Below, piece after piece: positions 12,101-23,997 of a stretch of 64,000 bases of DNA. This stretch comes from Panopea generosa (lineage: Eukaryota; Mollusca; Bivalvia; Adapedonta; Hiatellidae), in contig CM055898.1 of the NCBI GenBank assembly GCA_029582155.1, positions 26,729,245 through 26,793,244 of the forward strand, read 5' to 3'. The notes under the pieces were generated by a model. It worked only from the letters and a program-made list of their open reading frames with translations, did no database searches and had not been told where the DNA came from. How positions within the stretch are numbered: the stretch's first letter is position 1; each line of letters begins with the position of its first letter. Made by a program: the position numbers and the translations under genes.

Positions 12101-14020
12101 AAATGATTCAAGGCAAAAAATAAATGTACAATGCGTATTTCTTTTCTCATTATTTCTTTATAAAACTTCAGACGACAAAACATACATTGTGTTACTATAA
12201 ATACTGGCCGGATATTCTTTCCGGAACCCAGAATATTTCATTTTATAATCTATCAATCAATGTCTGCGTGTAACCATATATAATATTACCTTCCGCCTTC
12301 AAGAGATCTATATTTCAACAGTTTCCATTATATTCTTTCATTTATTTTATTTCTATTATAGATGTGTCTGTGAAACTTAAAACGATATTCAATCGGTAGA
12401 CAAAAAAAGAACATCACGACATCCTCGAACGATTTGAATCAATTCGTAGTATTGTTCATTGTCCATGTTATATTTACCAAGAACGAAACATTTACATATT
12501 TCAAAAAACAACCACAATACATTACAAAATGTAGTTATTGCGTCCAGCGGAAATAGTCCTGTAGAAAAGCACATATCAGTCTGGAGATGTTGTGATAATA
12601 TACTGTCATCTAAAACGAAATGTCAAAGAGTATCATTTATGTGTCAATATTTCTTTCAACTACCTTTCTTGCCTACTTAGTCGTCGACTTACATTCATAA
12701 GAAATTTGAAAATAAAAAAATAAAAATAAGCGATTATAAATACTTTTTAATAGTATAAATATAGTCATAAACATTATTATTTCATAAGATATTTTCCAAT
12801 AATGTAACATTGAAATGTTGTTAATTTTTTTGTAAAAGTGTTTATAAGGTAAATTTCAAAATATCTGAATTTGAGTTTCAGTCTGGATTTTATACTTACA
12901 AATTTAGATGATTTTGAACAATGGTCCAATTATTGCATTTAGTCTAAATACTTCCTTAGCAGAACCAAAATCATGACTCGTTTTAATATAATTTTATGTA
13001 ACATATTACTTAAAGACGATGCAGCCCTTGACACGATTAACAAAAATCAACCTTAACAGTACAGAACGCAATGTCAGCTAAATTGTATTACGTACAGAAT
13101 AAATGGGTATTTTTTAAGTTTAATTTTAAAAGCGAAACAATATTATGGATGATTTATCACTCCCATAGGAAAAGGCACCAGCATTGTCTTTGTAATTAGA
13201 AATTAACAAAGTTATATTATATAATTTAAATTTGAATTACTAGAAAAAGATGTGCACTTTGACATTGGATTGTTCTTTAACGAACGTTTTACGCTATGCG
13301 CTGTCGCCGCTAAGGATGGCTGGACCGGTAGGTTTGTCGGACCCGTGTTTCAAGATTTGTCGTCATATGTCAATCGCATTCAGTTTGTAAAGAAATTGTA
13401 AGCCAATACTATTTTCTATTGAACACACCATCGTGATATGAAAGGAGGATTAACGACATCTGGGTAATATTTAAGCCATACATACTATTTGTAACATTGT
13501 ATTTATTTCAGGTTACGTTGTTTAAAAAGACACATGCATGGATTGTGTATTATGCACTACAGTATAAATACCAATGGTTCATTCTTAATCAGATCACTAC
13601 CAATATTAAGTTATGCTTACTAACTGAGAGTCTAACATTAAACGTTGTCCGACCCAAATTTCCGCAATTAAATCATTATTTGAATAGACGATTGAGAAGC
13701 TTGGTAATATATTTGAGGAAAGCAAACAGTGCAAGTGTAATCCTAATTATTATTTCCAATATTATATATGAGTGTATCAACATCAAGCTGGTACGTGCAA
13801 GCGCAACAGTTAGTAAGTTATGTGAAATAATTAACTTTAAACTTTGTTTGAAGTAATTCTCAATCCCGGTTCTCGTAATCATTACTTCCAACAACGCTCG
13901 TTTTTCTATTTCAAAATGTGTATTACGAATTCTTTACTTTTTGTCTGTATTTCTGTATGGATTTTGCACCTTTATTCACCTATAACTGAGGTAACCTCAC
14001 CTTATAATATTTCTTGTGAT
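9141..14020. other. Long stretch without supported gene
   Basis: I see nothing I can name here. Notable but unproven open frames are 9248-9520 (+), 10885-11143 (both strands open) and 13497-13856 (+, 119 codons). None has a recognisable motif, clear start context or repeat support. The sequence is otherwise AT-rich and non-repetitive at the scale I can read. Confidence 0.45.
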
Positions 14021-14022
14021 CC

Positions 14023-14190
14023 ACCTGTTGGATAACCAGTACTGGACACAGGTTATTTCTGACTACTTCCTTATACATACAGTGGTAGGATATTCATGGC
14101 CGTAGAATAAAATTCAATGTCAATTATCGCAATTCACGATCTTGGATTTATATTCAGACACTTTACCGTCTGAGTCAACCGGACTCGGTT
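14023..14190 (-). mobile_element. Decayed tRNA-headed SINE, family C
   Basis: On the minus strand the head reads CCGAGTCCGGTTGACTCAGA, the same kind of head as at 42775-42930 (GGAGCCCGGTTGACTCAACC). A body with CCTGTGTCCAGTACTGGTTA follows. The B box is eroded. It is a diverged SINE fragment. Confidence 0.55.
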
Positions 14191-14386
14191 CATACATAAA
14201 CAAAACCAGATACACTTAAATGCGAATTTATTCCAGACACTAAAATATAACAGTCTTGACGAAGGTTCTGTGGCATATTTCGATCTAACAATTCAATTTT
14301 TTGTCTTGCAAATCTATGAAGTTTTAATAAAAAGCTATCAATCACTGTCGCTTTGCCGGGGAAAAAAATTCATATATGGTCATTTC

Positions 14387-14560
14387 GATGTGGTTGTACG
14401 ATGTATGGTACGATGGTACGATGTGGGGACGATGTATGGTACGATGTGTGGTACGATGTGTGGTACGATGTATGGTACGATGTGGGGTACGATGTATGGC
14501 ACGATGTGTGGTACGATGTATGGTACGATGTGTGGTACAATGTGTGGTACGATGTATTGT
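14387..14560 (+). repeat. 12-bp minisatellite, GTACGATGTRTG unit
   Basis: About 14 units of a 12-bp repeat alternate between GTACGATGTATG and GTACGATGTGTG. Because 12 is divisible by three, all frames stay open and give tetrapeptide-repeat translations on both strands; these are not genes. The same unit recurs in reverse orientation at 17069-17418. Confidence 0.95.
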
Positions 14561-14989
14561 TCTGAAAACTTCATATAGCTATTTCTGCATCATTTTCAAT
14601 AGATACACAATTTGTTTATGTGAATTAGAATGCTATATACAATGGTTTTTTTAATTTACTAATTTATATATAGTTAAGTCAAAGAAATATGGAAACAGAT
14701 TCTAAAAAGGTCATCGAATATGCACCTTTTTGCAATAGGCACCTTTTGTCCCGTTTAAATTATTAAAATAAACCAATGTGCTAAATTTCTACAACATAAG
14801 TCTTGTAATTAAAATGCTCGTTCACTTGAAACAATGCGTATTAATTTATTAACCATAGTATGTAAATAGGAGAACAGAATCGTGAATTCGTAAAAATGAT
14901 GTAACGAACAATACCACTCCAGATGACAAAAACAAAGTCTTGTTCACTTATGTGTTTTTTAACAATATTAATATCGCAAACAATAATTT

Positions 14990-15665
14990 ACTTTTTTATG
15001 TCCAATAGGTTTGAGACTTATTTCTAGAAACAAATTTTATGCTGAGTCCGAAAATCTATTTCTTACTAATCGCTGTTGGGGCGGTTTGTTACAAATCCTA
15101 GATGGCCGCCAAATAATGAATTCTTGTTAAAATATATAATCTGACAGAAAACACTGCAAAAAGTAAGAATTTAGATTTATTGTGTTGTTGTAAGTTATAT
15201 GACATGCTTCAGGGTAAAAAAGAATAATAAAATGGTTGATTTAAGAACAAAAAATCTAAATAAGGTACTAAATGGTCGTCAAAATATGAAAACAATGACA
15301 CTATTTCTACAAATATACACATTTTGGCCTTATTATTATTTATAAATGCTTCTTTCTAGAGGGAAAATGTATGGTGAGTCTAAAAATATATTTCTTACTA
15401 ACGGTTGTTGGTACGCTTAGCCACAAATCTAAGAACGTCGCCAAAAAGGCGCCAAATATTGAAATTCATGTTATTATGTATATATGACAGAAAACTTTAC
15501 AAATTGTTAAAATTTACATTTATTGTGTTGTTGTTATTTGTACAACATGCTTTGGGGTATATAAGAGTGAAGCAATTGTTGATTCATGTACAAAAAGTCT
15601 AAATAATGGACAAAATGGCCACCAAAATATGAAAAAAAACAACACCTTTTCTGCAAATATACGCA
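14990..15665. repeat. Imperfect tandem duplication, unit ~340 bp
   Basis: Two diverged copies, about 14990-15320 and 15325-15665, share in order: TTTCTTACTAA, a GGCCGCCAAATA-like block, TGACAGAAAAC, TTTATTGTGTTGTTGT, ACATGCTT, a TCTAAATAA block and CAAATATACRCAT. The block TGTGTTGTTG lies at 15181 and 15524, an offset of 343 bp. Identity is moderate, so this is an old duplication or two units of a dispersed satellite-like repeat. The interval 14561-14989 shows nothing. Confidence 0.75.
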
Positions 15666-15835
15666 TAGTAATGAATTACATTGCTTTTATTTTCATCTTA
15701 ATTCTTTTCAACTCACTGTTGCAGCTTTGTATTTCAGGTAATATCTTTTCAACAAAGACAATGTTTTGTTTTTCATCTAATTCCCTATCAGTTTATTACA
15801 TTTGTATATGTTCTATACCCTAACCTTAATCAGAA

Positions 15836-15989
15836 GTTTCCAGTTACTTGCGGAAGAACGGTGGTTCTACTCAGTCTGACTCAGTCTGACTCAGTCCGAG
15901 GTCTTCCTCCACCAGTAAAACTGGATATGCCATATATAACCTGAAATGTGTTGAAAATGGCGTTAAACCCCATTCAGAAAAAAAAAATT
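15836..15989 (+). mobile_element. SINE family B, 3' body only
   Basis: It has the family B body: CCAGTTACTTGCGGAAGAAC, GGTGGTTCTACTCAG, TATAACCTGAAATGTGTTGA, AAATGGCGTTAAACCC, then a 10-A tail. The tRNA-like head is missing. A private feature is a triplicated ACTCAGTCTG decamer at about 15867-15896. Confidence 0.8.
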
Positions 15990-16245
15990 AATCAGAAGAA
16001 TTGCGATGTTGTCCATTGTGTGTGAATGCTGCAGTGCCAACAGATAAAGCAATAAGCACACGGCATGGTTTCCAACCAGTAACACCAACATGGCGACAGC
16101 CATTAAACAAACTGTCGTTTATTTGCTCAGCGATGAAGTAGTGCTTGTTAGCCTTTACATGCCATTTTACCCGATGAGGATCGAATGTGCAAACTAACAC
16201 ATGCGTCGCAAACTTTCTCCACGTATACCACTTAGAGTTTAACAT
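15988..16245 (-). CDS. Hypothetical 85-codon open frame (doubtful)
   Basis: An ATG-initiated minus-strand frame of 85 codons has a fairly protein-like composition: it is less AT-driven than its surroundings and contains several Trp, Cys and His. Its 3' end lies against the poly-A tail of the adjacent SINE. I see no known domain, signal peptide or membrane segment, and no good splice sites. It may be an exon remnant, a piece of a decayed element or chance. I would not count it as a gene without transcript or homology support. Confidence 0.15.
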   Translation of the reverse strand: MLNSKWYTWRKFATHVLVCTFDPHRVKWHVKANKHYFIAEQINDSLFNGCRHVGVTGWKPCRVLIALSVGTAAFTHNGQHRNSSD

Positions 16246-17068
16246 GCTAAGGAATTGAAGTGTATAACTGATGCCTTTTATTAGTATTTACCTCTGCTCT
16301 CTATGTTGCCATTCCTGTAACATAATTTACTTATCTAATACAACACACATATCAATTTTACAAGTGGATAATACACGTATTACGAAACTAATTGCATTTC
16401 GTAGAAATAAATGGATCTTGTCGTCGAAGTTCTTGAAATTGGAAATGATGTTAATATTGAGTTATTACTTTCATAAGGAAATGAGCCGATATTTTCCATT
16501 CGTGCCAAGCCGTTGATTACGTCATAAATAGTGGTTAAATTCTGTAGAAGTGTGTTTCCTTTATAAAATATATCGACTTACTGTTGTGTTAGAATATAAA
16601 TGTATCGGAGGTACTCGCTTTAGAGCTTTATATTTTACAATCGGAATACTTGGTTTTAATTATTTTTTTAAAAAAGAAATGTAGATATTGGGTTATACAT
16701 GTTACAAATGCTTAATCTGGTAAATTGTAATATGACTAATATTTTAATCGATTGATTGTGAAAATTATTTTTTTTTAAATTAATGTATTCACTGTATTGA
16801 TTCGTTTTACAGTTAATATTATTATACTACGACCTTGTACCTGAGTTACAATCAATATGTTTACTCAATTATTGATCAATGGAATGAATGTACACTAGAT
16901 GAACTATTCATAAATATCAAATAATTCATATAATTATAACTGTTCCACTTTTCACCGTGTCTTTCGTTTTTTTCAATTCTATTTATAGTAGACCTTTGAT
17001 GGTTCAAACCCAACGAGACTGGAAAAAATAGTTCAAGTTAAGGGTTGTTCGAGTCAAGCATTGTTCAA
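16246..17068. other. Nothing recognised
   Basis: This is AT-rich sequence with short homopolymer runs. The last 60 bases before the 12-bp array have repeated TTCAAGTTAA, TTCGAGTCAA and TTGTTCAAC motifs, which may belong to the element carrying the array. Confidence 0.4.
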
Positions 17069-17418
17069 CATCGTACCCCACATCGTACCACACATCGTAC
17101 CATACATTGTACCACACATCGTACCATACATCGTACCACACATCGTACCACACATCGTTCCATACATCGTACCACACATCATACCGACATAGTTTCCACA
17201 TCGTACCATACATCGTACCACACATCGTACCACACATCGTACGATACATCGTACCACACATCGTACCATACATCGTACCCCAAATCGTACCATACATCGT
17301 ACTACTCATCGTACTATACATCGTACCATACATCGTACCCCACATCACACCATATATCGTACCACAAATCGTACCACACATCGTACAATATATCGTACCA
17401 CACATCGTACCATACATG
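17069..17418 (-). repeat. 12-bp minisatellite, reverse orientation
   Basis: About 29 units of CATCGTACCAYA make up the array. This is the reverse complement of the 14387-14560 unit. A small interruption lies near 17180-17200 and a few point variants are present. Open frames on both strands (for example 139 codons minus, 155 codons plus) are explained by the 12-bp period. Confidence 0.95.
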
Positions 17419-18411
17419 TACATTTATATACATCGAGAATGGATTTCGGCTGGAACCAGATAAGTGGTATTCGAGCCATTCATGTCCGAACAAACGAAGT
17501 TCTACTGTATAGGATCGTTAAAGCACATTCTCACTAGTATTTTTGTTTCACTGATCATCCTTACCAGGGCTGGGTTTGTTGGGGCTACAATTATGTTCAG
17601 CATATCTTATGATAATATGAAAACATACATACGTTTTTATATTCATATAAGATGGCATGGGTATACAAGTGTTGTTCGATAAGTTCGTGATATGTTGCTA
17701 TAATTTACGTATGATATTACATTTGTATATAATTATTTTATATGTACAAAAATATATATCATATAAAAAACTTAATAAATATGACAATGCCTGTATCGCA
17801 ACCAGGAGCACGTCGAATTTATGTTTAAATATCTAAACGAAAAACATCGTTTTAAATAAATTTATACAAGCTTAAGAACATTTATAGTTTGCGCGATTCC
17901 GTCTGCCGCATAACCAACGTCATGACGTCATTTTCGTAAATGAAAAACATCCGATCGCGAAGTTACAACATGAAGTTTGGAATTGTTCTAATGAAAATTA
18001 ACGAAAATGACTTCAACTGAAGAAGTCGACACAAGAGCGAACTTCAGGTTCTGTGTTGGATAAGGTAAAACACCGACCCAAACAATAAAAACGATTGAAA
18101 CAGAATGAGATATAAATGCAATCGTTACCGAACAACCCTCGCATATTTAGATAGAGATATGATAAGAATGCATTTTTGTATGATATTAAACCTATCACTA
18201 TAAACAAAATAAAAGTCACATTATCTCACGTGCATACAACATTCCCATTAATTGTGATGTATACGACGTGTTCTATTCTCACTTAACATCGTAGTTCGGC
18301 AATGCATCTCATTGTGACTGACAACCTGTTCGGATCAACGGAAGGTGCTGGTACTGCAGTAAACACTGTTTATCGAAATACTATCAATCATTATTAGTTA
18401 ACGGATACATA
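17419..18411. other. Nothing recognised
   Basis: This is AT-rich sequence. Short open frames at 17464-17682 (+) and 18013-18219 (-) have no recognisable content. A CRE-like GACGTCA lies near 17920 without supporting context. Confidence 0.45.
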
Positions 18412-18774
18412 ATGAATCAATCAATTACGGGGACCCGTAGCTTTTCAAAAGTTTCGAATGAATATTTAACCGCCGAATGTTGCAACAGCAGTCTGACGTG
18501 CTTAGTGATAGCTTTGCAAGGTCGCCCCGTACGTTCAGTTATGTTTATTTCTGGAATGCGTTTCGCTAACCTTCGTATGGCTAAAATTTTAGTACGACCA
18601 ATGACTACACCTACAAGCGTTTCATTCACGCAAAGTTTTGATGAATTATTACAATTATATTTAACTATGGTTACTGAAGTAATAGACGATGCAAGTAGAA
18701 AACTATTAGAGTATCGAGACCCTTTCCTATTTTCAAATCATACATCTAAGACGTTCGTAGAATTACGATAGTAA
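18412..18774 (+). CDS. Hypothetical 119-codon frame, open on both strands
   Basis: The plus-strand frame (ATG at 18412, stop at 18769-18771) lies in a patch with higher GC and normal-looking codons. The minus strand is also open across 18417-18629 and somewhat beyond. A GTAAGT that could serve as a splice donor overlaps the plus-strand stop at 18772. I recognise no domain on either strand. Options are a single exon of an unseen gene, a fragment of a mobile-element ORF, or chance. There is no signal peptide and no transmembrane run. Confidence 0.22.
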
Positions 18775-18948
18775 GTGAAATGTTCTTTAGGAATTATTGA
18801 GCACGTTAAGTGCTACTACCCTTTAAAAGACCGGACCTCCTTTATTATTTCCTTGTTTGCTTTGTTTTCAAATGATCATTTCATTTGAAATAACAACATT
18901 TCTATAGAAACGAAAATATCTTAATAAGAACGTTCGTTATACACGTAC

Positions 18949-19170
18949 GTGTATTTGAATCTTTACAAAGGTCTTCGTGACCGAGTTGTCTTAGGCGCCG
19001 TCTCCAGATCACTCCCCTCTCACTGCTCGCTCCAAAAAAAAATATGTGAGAAAGTTTCTAGTTACTGGCGGAAGGACGTTGGTTCTACTCAATCTGAATC
19101 AGTCTGTGGTCTTCCTCAACCAGTTAAACTTGATATGCGATATAACCTGAATTCTGTTGAATAAAAAAAA
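18949..19170 (+). mobile_element. SINE family B, near full length
   Basis: A tRNA-like head with GACCGAGTTGTCTTAGGCGC (leucine/serine-tRNA-like D-arm) is followed by a family B body: AGTTACTGGCGGAAGGACGT, GGTTCTACTCAATCTG, TATAACCTGAATTCTGTTGA, and an A-rich tail. The B box is lost. A 71-codon open frame over it is not a gene. Confidence 0.8.
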
Positions 19171-20437
19171 GGAATCATTTTAACTGTAACAGTAGCAATA
19201 ATATGTGTTCATGGCGTAAAACAGGTAATATTGTAGAAGTTATTCTGCAAGTGTCAGTTCTAAGATGCCGATCCCTGTTGTGATGGCATGTTCGTATTTT
19301 AGTACCAAGGTTATCAAATGCTCAATGTCATGTTTTTAATGCAGTTTCACACATCGCTTGCTCGCAGCTTGATACTTAACTGCAAGGAATCTTTAAAATC
19401 CAAGTTGAGCCGATACAGTGGCAATAGAGCATTATTGATGGATTTGAGGTGTTTATATCATACCGTATAATACAATACACTTTCCATATATACTTTTGTA
19501 TAATTTCACTGTCAAAACCTATTAAATCATGAATTGTTATTTTACTTTTTCATAATCATAAAAGAAAAATTGTTGGTTTCAATGAAATATCAATCAAATT
19601 CACTCGCGAGCACTACAATTGGCACTCATGATTATATCAGTTTAATTTCACTCGCTGAAATTGTAATACTATCCCACTTAAACAAATCATTTTTAACTTT
19701 TCAGTTTTGTACAACAACGTGTAACCAATACTGTCCATACCATTTGTATACCGATATATGTCTGTATGTACTAAATAAATAAAAAAATGCATATATATGT
19801 TTATACTATTGTTACCACGATGTAAAACTTGGCGAGTATTTCCAGACAATAATAAAATGCGTTGTTTATCTCGCAGACGAACATTGTGGTGTAAATACCG
19901 ATCGGTAAAAGAGCAGTTTCGTCTATGAAAACCGCGACGTTTCATTTAAGAAGTATCAATCAATGTCGAATACATATAATAGCAGCATATTGCCATCCTA
20001 TGATTTATTTTTTCAACGTTTTCCATTAGTTTACTTACTTTATCCGAGTACTCGTTATTAATTTATAGTTATTGTCCCGCTACAGGGGGCTACGTCCGTC
20101 CTTTCCAAGGGTTTGCATGACATGTCTGAACTAAGATTTAGAGGATATTGATGAATCTGTGCGGTAGGAAAGTGTTCTAAATATATTTGTAATCGGTAAG
20201 ATGAGAACACGCTGTGTGAATCATACTCTCCTCCTCACTTAGAAACAGAAGTTATTGATATATAGATTAATATTTCGGTAAATAAACCTACTAATGCTGG
20301 CAAAAGTCAATTGCTGGCTCATGTCACGTATCGCTGATTAACTGAGTGTATTATATAATTTGAATTTACGATCTTAAATTAATAAACATTCAGTAATCAG
20401 GAGACGTAATTTTAAAATTAAACCTAACGTACAATAC
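19171..20437. other. Nothing recognised
   Basis: There is no supported feature. The 102-codon minus frame at 19637-19945 and the 82-codon plus frame at 19534-19782 overlap each other and look like chance. Confidence 0.45.
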
Positions 20438-20635
20438 GCGGAGCGCGTGTTTCAGTGGTAGAACAACTTAGCCATTATTCGGGGGGCCGTGGGTTTGATC
20501 CTCCGTCACGATTATGTGTGGTGAGCAAGACACCTTTTCCGCCTATTTTTAGTACTGGATCTGTTCAGGAAGACTGCGAGTGTGATTTGTTTAAGTTGTA
20601 AGAACTTGTATCACAATCAAAGTAAAATGAATAAG
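20438..20635 (+). mobile_element. SINE family A, full length
   Basis: The head GCGGAGCGCGTGTTTCAGTG GTAGAAC is tRNA-like, and a B-box-like GGGTTTGATCCTCCG follows. The body has GTGTGGTGAGCAAGACACCT, TAGTACTGG and CAGGAAGACTGCGAGTGTGA, and the tail AATCAAAGTAAAATGAATAA. It is the best-preserved family A copy here together with 25773 and 37319. Confidence 0.85.
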
Positions 20636-22202
20636 TATCAACTAAATTACAATACGTACATAATAATACATAGAACAGAAATGACAAAGAAGAGTCCCCG
20701 CCTTACTTGATGAATATTTAAATTCAATTGAAGCCGTCATGGCAACGGATTGTAAATAAACAAAAAAGAATTATAATCATACAAGTAGTGTTTCTGTTCT
20801 GCCCTTTTATCTAATTTTAAATAAGTGTAATTCTACTTGATTAAATTAAGTTCTTTTCAAATCAACAAATCATATGTGTACAACAAAGAAACGGCTGCTA
20901 TTGATTGGTTTTTTGAATAAGCTGAACTCTGTTGATGAACAACTTACAAGTTTTAAACTGTCTGATTCTGAAAAAAAAACATAAGTGAAAAACCTTCTGG
21001 AACTAAAATAATACTCTTTTATGTACAACGCTCAAGTGTTAGAATTGCAACTATACAAAAGTGCAGTGACAGCAATACGGTTGCATTGACAAATAAATGT
21101 CACCTTACGTGGTTATGTCTGAACCATCTCTAAAACTGTAATGCATCAAAAGATAGATGCATCGAATCAAATTTGTGTGATTTCTTTCAGAAATTGCTCA
21201 AAAGCAATTTAGCTTCTTCTTCAAATGATTATACTTTTGCGTGACAGCAACTAGTTTGTACGTAAATTATTCAGTTATGATATTGTTTGCACATCTATTA
21301 TTCACATTTCGTTGATAGAATTTGAAGTTTAAGTGGATTTGGTTAAAATTAATTCATGTATGCAGTGGAGTTTATATGAAGCTATCTATCTTAACACTCA
21401 GTTTATCAGCTAATACTCATGAAGTGTTTAACGTTCGTATATTATTAATTGTTCGGTTTTTAGATTATACTATTTTCATTTATTGTCTCGGTAAGAGTCT
21501 ATAAGCAACTAGTCCATCGTGAAAAGTCAGTCAGTTTTATTCATATTGAACATGTTTAGGTCTCACTACAATTCGAATTTTCTTCTTTGTTCTGTATATA
21601 ATAAGGCCTAGGATTTCCACCGTAAATGATATTCCACATGTCATTTTTTCATAGCAGGAATGTATCCCCACATAAAAATGTACAACAACATAGAGGTTAA
21701 AAAGCTTGTGGCGTCACCCTTTGATTTTTTTAAAATTCCACATATGTTAATAAATACATTCATATACTAAAATTCTATACTGGTCACTTTTTAACACCAG
21801 TGATGTCTTATTGCAGTGTATGCTATGTCAGCATTTGCTCTTCGCATCTGCAACAAGAAATCACAACCGCTAAGAATCATTTTGAAAATATTTTAAACCA
21901 AATTGCATTTTTTTAAGCGCACAAATCATGTTACCCGAAAGCGTGTATTGCGACAGTACTTATTATAAAACATAACTGACTGAGTATCGTCCAGCGAGAG
22001 GACAAAACATCCATATATATATTTATCATATATCATGCATACATAGTATTTTAGAAAATATTCAGTATTTAATGTACATTGCATTCACCACACTTCCCTC
22101 AACGGATTCAAAAGTGCATTTATTTTAAAAGGTATATCACGCCGATATACTGTTGCATATAAATGAAATGAATTTGAAACAAATAAGTCCAAATAAAAGG
22201 TA
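20636..22202. other. Nothing recognised
   Basis: AT-rich unique sequence. An open frame at 21322-21504 has no recognisable content. Confidence 0.45.
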
Positions 22203-22382
22203 TTAAAGGGGAACGCAACCCTGTGTATAAAACAGGATAATATGAATAGCTATGAGTTCAGCTTTCTATTAATAGTATTATTATGCATAAATTCGAGTCC
22301 ATAAAGATATATCAACTCGTTTTGTAACGGTCATTTTCGCACATCGACTTTACGGTGGAAGTCGCCATATTGGATACCTGTG

Positions 22383-22406
22383 TGACGTCATAACTGCACT
22401 TCCGGT
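22383..22406 (+). promoter_or_regulatory. CRE-like palindrome plus ETS-like site in element end
   Basis: A perfect TGACGTCA is followed 10 bp later by CTTCCGG, about 90 bp upstream of the ATG at 22493. These match the CREB/ATF and ETS consensus sites. The same pair (with CTTCCG) is inverted in the right end at 24935-24956. A promoter role is inferred from position and motif only; the block may simply be a transposase-binding subterminal repeat. Confidence 0.35.
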
Positions 22407-22492
22407 TTAAAACATAATTGATTTATACGCTACAGCAGATGTAGAAACGTGCAATTATAGTAACCGGCAAAAGTACTCGCAAGAATAATAAA

Positions 22493-22762
22493 ATGGATTT
22501 TAGTAACGGAGAAGGACTTGTGGCCTACAACTTTGAACCAGAATTTTCAGAACCAGAGTTAAATGAATTAGAAGACGAGAGAAATAGTGAGACGGCACAG
22601 TTGTTCACACACGTGAAAGATTTTTGCAGCTGCGAAAACTGTAATGATGCTTTCGTCTGACGAAAATACGTGCTGCAGATGCAATTTCACACTATTGGAA
22701 ATTTAGAAGATTTAGAATGTATCACAGAAATAATACAGAGATGTCACAGCAATGTCTTATGA
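22493..22762 (+). pseudogene. Broken gene with P2X7-type C-terminal cysteine domain
   Basis: The ATG at 22493 opens a 55-codon frame (stop 22658-22660) whose start is acidic and Glu-rich, with an YNFEPEFSEPEL stretch, and which ends in a CSCENC motif. The reading continues in a second frame from 22641 (reaching a CC pair in ENTCCRC, stop 22704-22706) and in a third from 22694 (LEDLECIT, ending NVL, stop 22760-22762). The order acidic FEPE head, CxCxxC, M-x-x, E-x-x-CC, E-CIT, VL is that of the cysteine-rich domain first described at the P2X7 receptor C terminus and common as a stand-alone protein in invertebrates. Two frameshifts make this copy nonfunctional. It lies just inside the left end of the inverted-repeat element, as an element-borne ORF would. 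I see no P2X channel part. The rest of the domain downstream is not recognisable. Confidence 0.65.
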
Positions 22763-23997
22763 AGTTTTCACCCAAAAAGATGATAACTGTTAAACAGTCA
22801 CACCGATCATGAACCAGAGATCAAACCCGAAACCCATCAATCACAACTCTGACATCTTATCATGTAGCCTGACACTGATGATTGAATTTTTCAAAATAGT
22901 AAAATTACCCTTAGCTTGATAAAAAAGTAATTATTGCCGTCAGTGTTGATGTAGATCCAGGCAAGCCTGCACATTCATGCTGTACTATCAGGGTATATAC
23001 TGTTTGCTACTCAGTCAATACATTATCAAAAAAAAAACACTAATTAGACCAAGAATGGAATTTAAGGGAAAATGTTTTGTTACATATATTTACCTGTCTA
23101 AGAGAGAATAAGAAATAATATTATATCTCTTTTCTTATCGTGTTTAGCTGGTGCGGCCATTGTTGCGTACTGAGAAATGGCTGATAAAATTTTGATTTCA
23201 TATCCTTTTTAGTAAATTTAGATGAAGCATGAATGAGTTGGGTTTTTTTTTGTGTTGTTTTACATAACTGGCACTGTCTTTTGGTTATTCAAATGGTGTT
23301 ACTACCCAATTTGATATATGATGATTATCTATTCTACCAGTTCTCTGAACATATATGAATGTGTCTCCTTATAGGGAGTGTCATATGAAATATAATGTCT
23401 ACAGGCATATTGCACAAAGTGTATGTTACTGTCCAGCTACTGGCACCCTGCTGAGCTTTCATAATTCACCAACACCACATTCACACCATGTGGTAATGAG
23501 AAATACCCTGCCACATTGTGCATATTGTACCCTAATAAACGTGATCACCCCAGGTTTAATGACCCCAGGGTTTATGACAGGATGTTATATCACATAGTAT
23601 TATGTCTTATTACTAATTTAAACATTTTCAGTTAATTAGGGTTTCAATATCAATGCAAACTTACAAGTAAAAAAATTATGTTATATGATTTTATGAATAT
23701 TTTTCATAAATTGTATACCAGAACACTATTTTAACAGTAAAAAAAAACTTTTCATGTATTAATGAATAAATAAAGGAACAAAGGTTTTACTTTATCTTTT
23801 TTCATTGCGAAGTAGAGGTAGTTCAAATGTCTATTCAAGAATAATGACCTAGTTGACTGTGAAAAAGCCATATATCAATAAACTAAATTGCCTATTGATT
23901 ATAAAATTAATAAAATGAGTTTATGAACAATTAATGGTTGACTGAATATTTAGCATCAATTTTTGTCATCGAGGGTTTACTGTTCAGATGTTCAGTT

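Noticed and set aside
13497..13856. 119-codon plus-strand gene
   Set aside because: The minus strand is also open, composition is AT-driven (Ile, Leu, Asn, Tyr) and no motif is seen.
14270..14654. Tetrapeptide-repeat proteins on both strands
   Set aside because: Translation of a 12-bp tandem repeat; no flanking coding signal.
17004..17512. 139- and 155-codon repeat proteins
   Set aside because: Same 12-bp repeat, open in several frames on both strands.
19637..19945. 102-codon minus-strand gene
   Set aside because: Overlaps a plus-strand frame of similar length; no motif or start support.
23355..23597. 80-codon plus frame as the downstream exon of the P2X7-type gene
   Set aside because: A YR-x-I-A-like stretch is suggestive, but the residues expected for the rest of the domain are absent.
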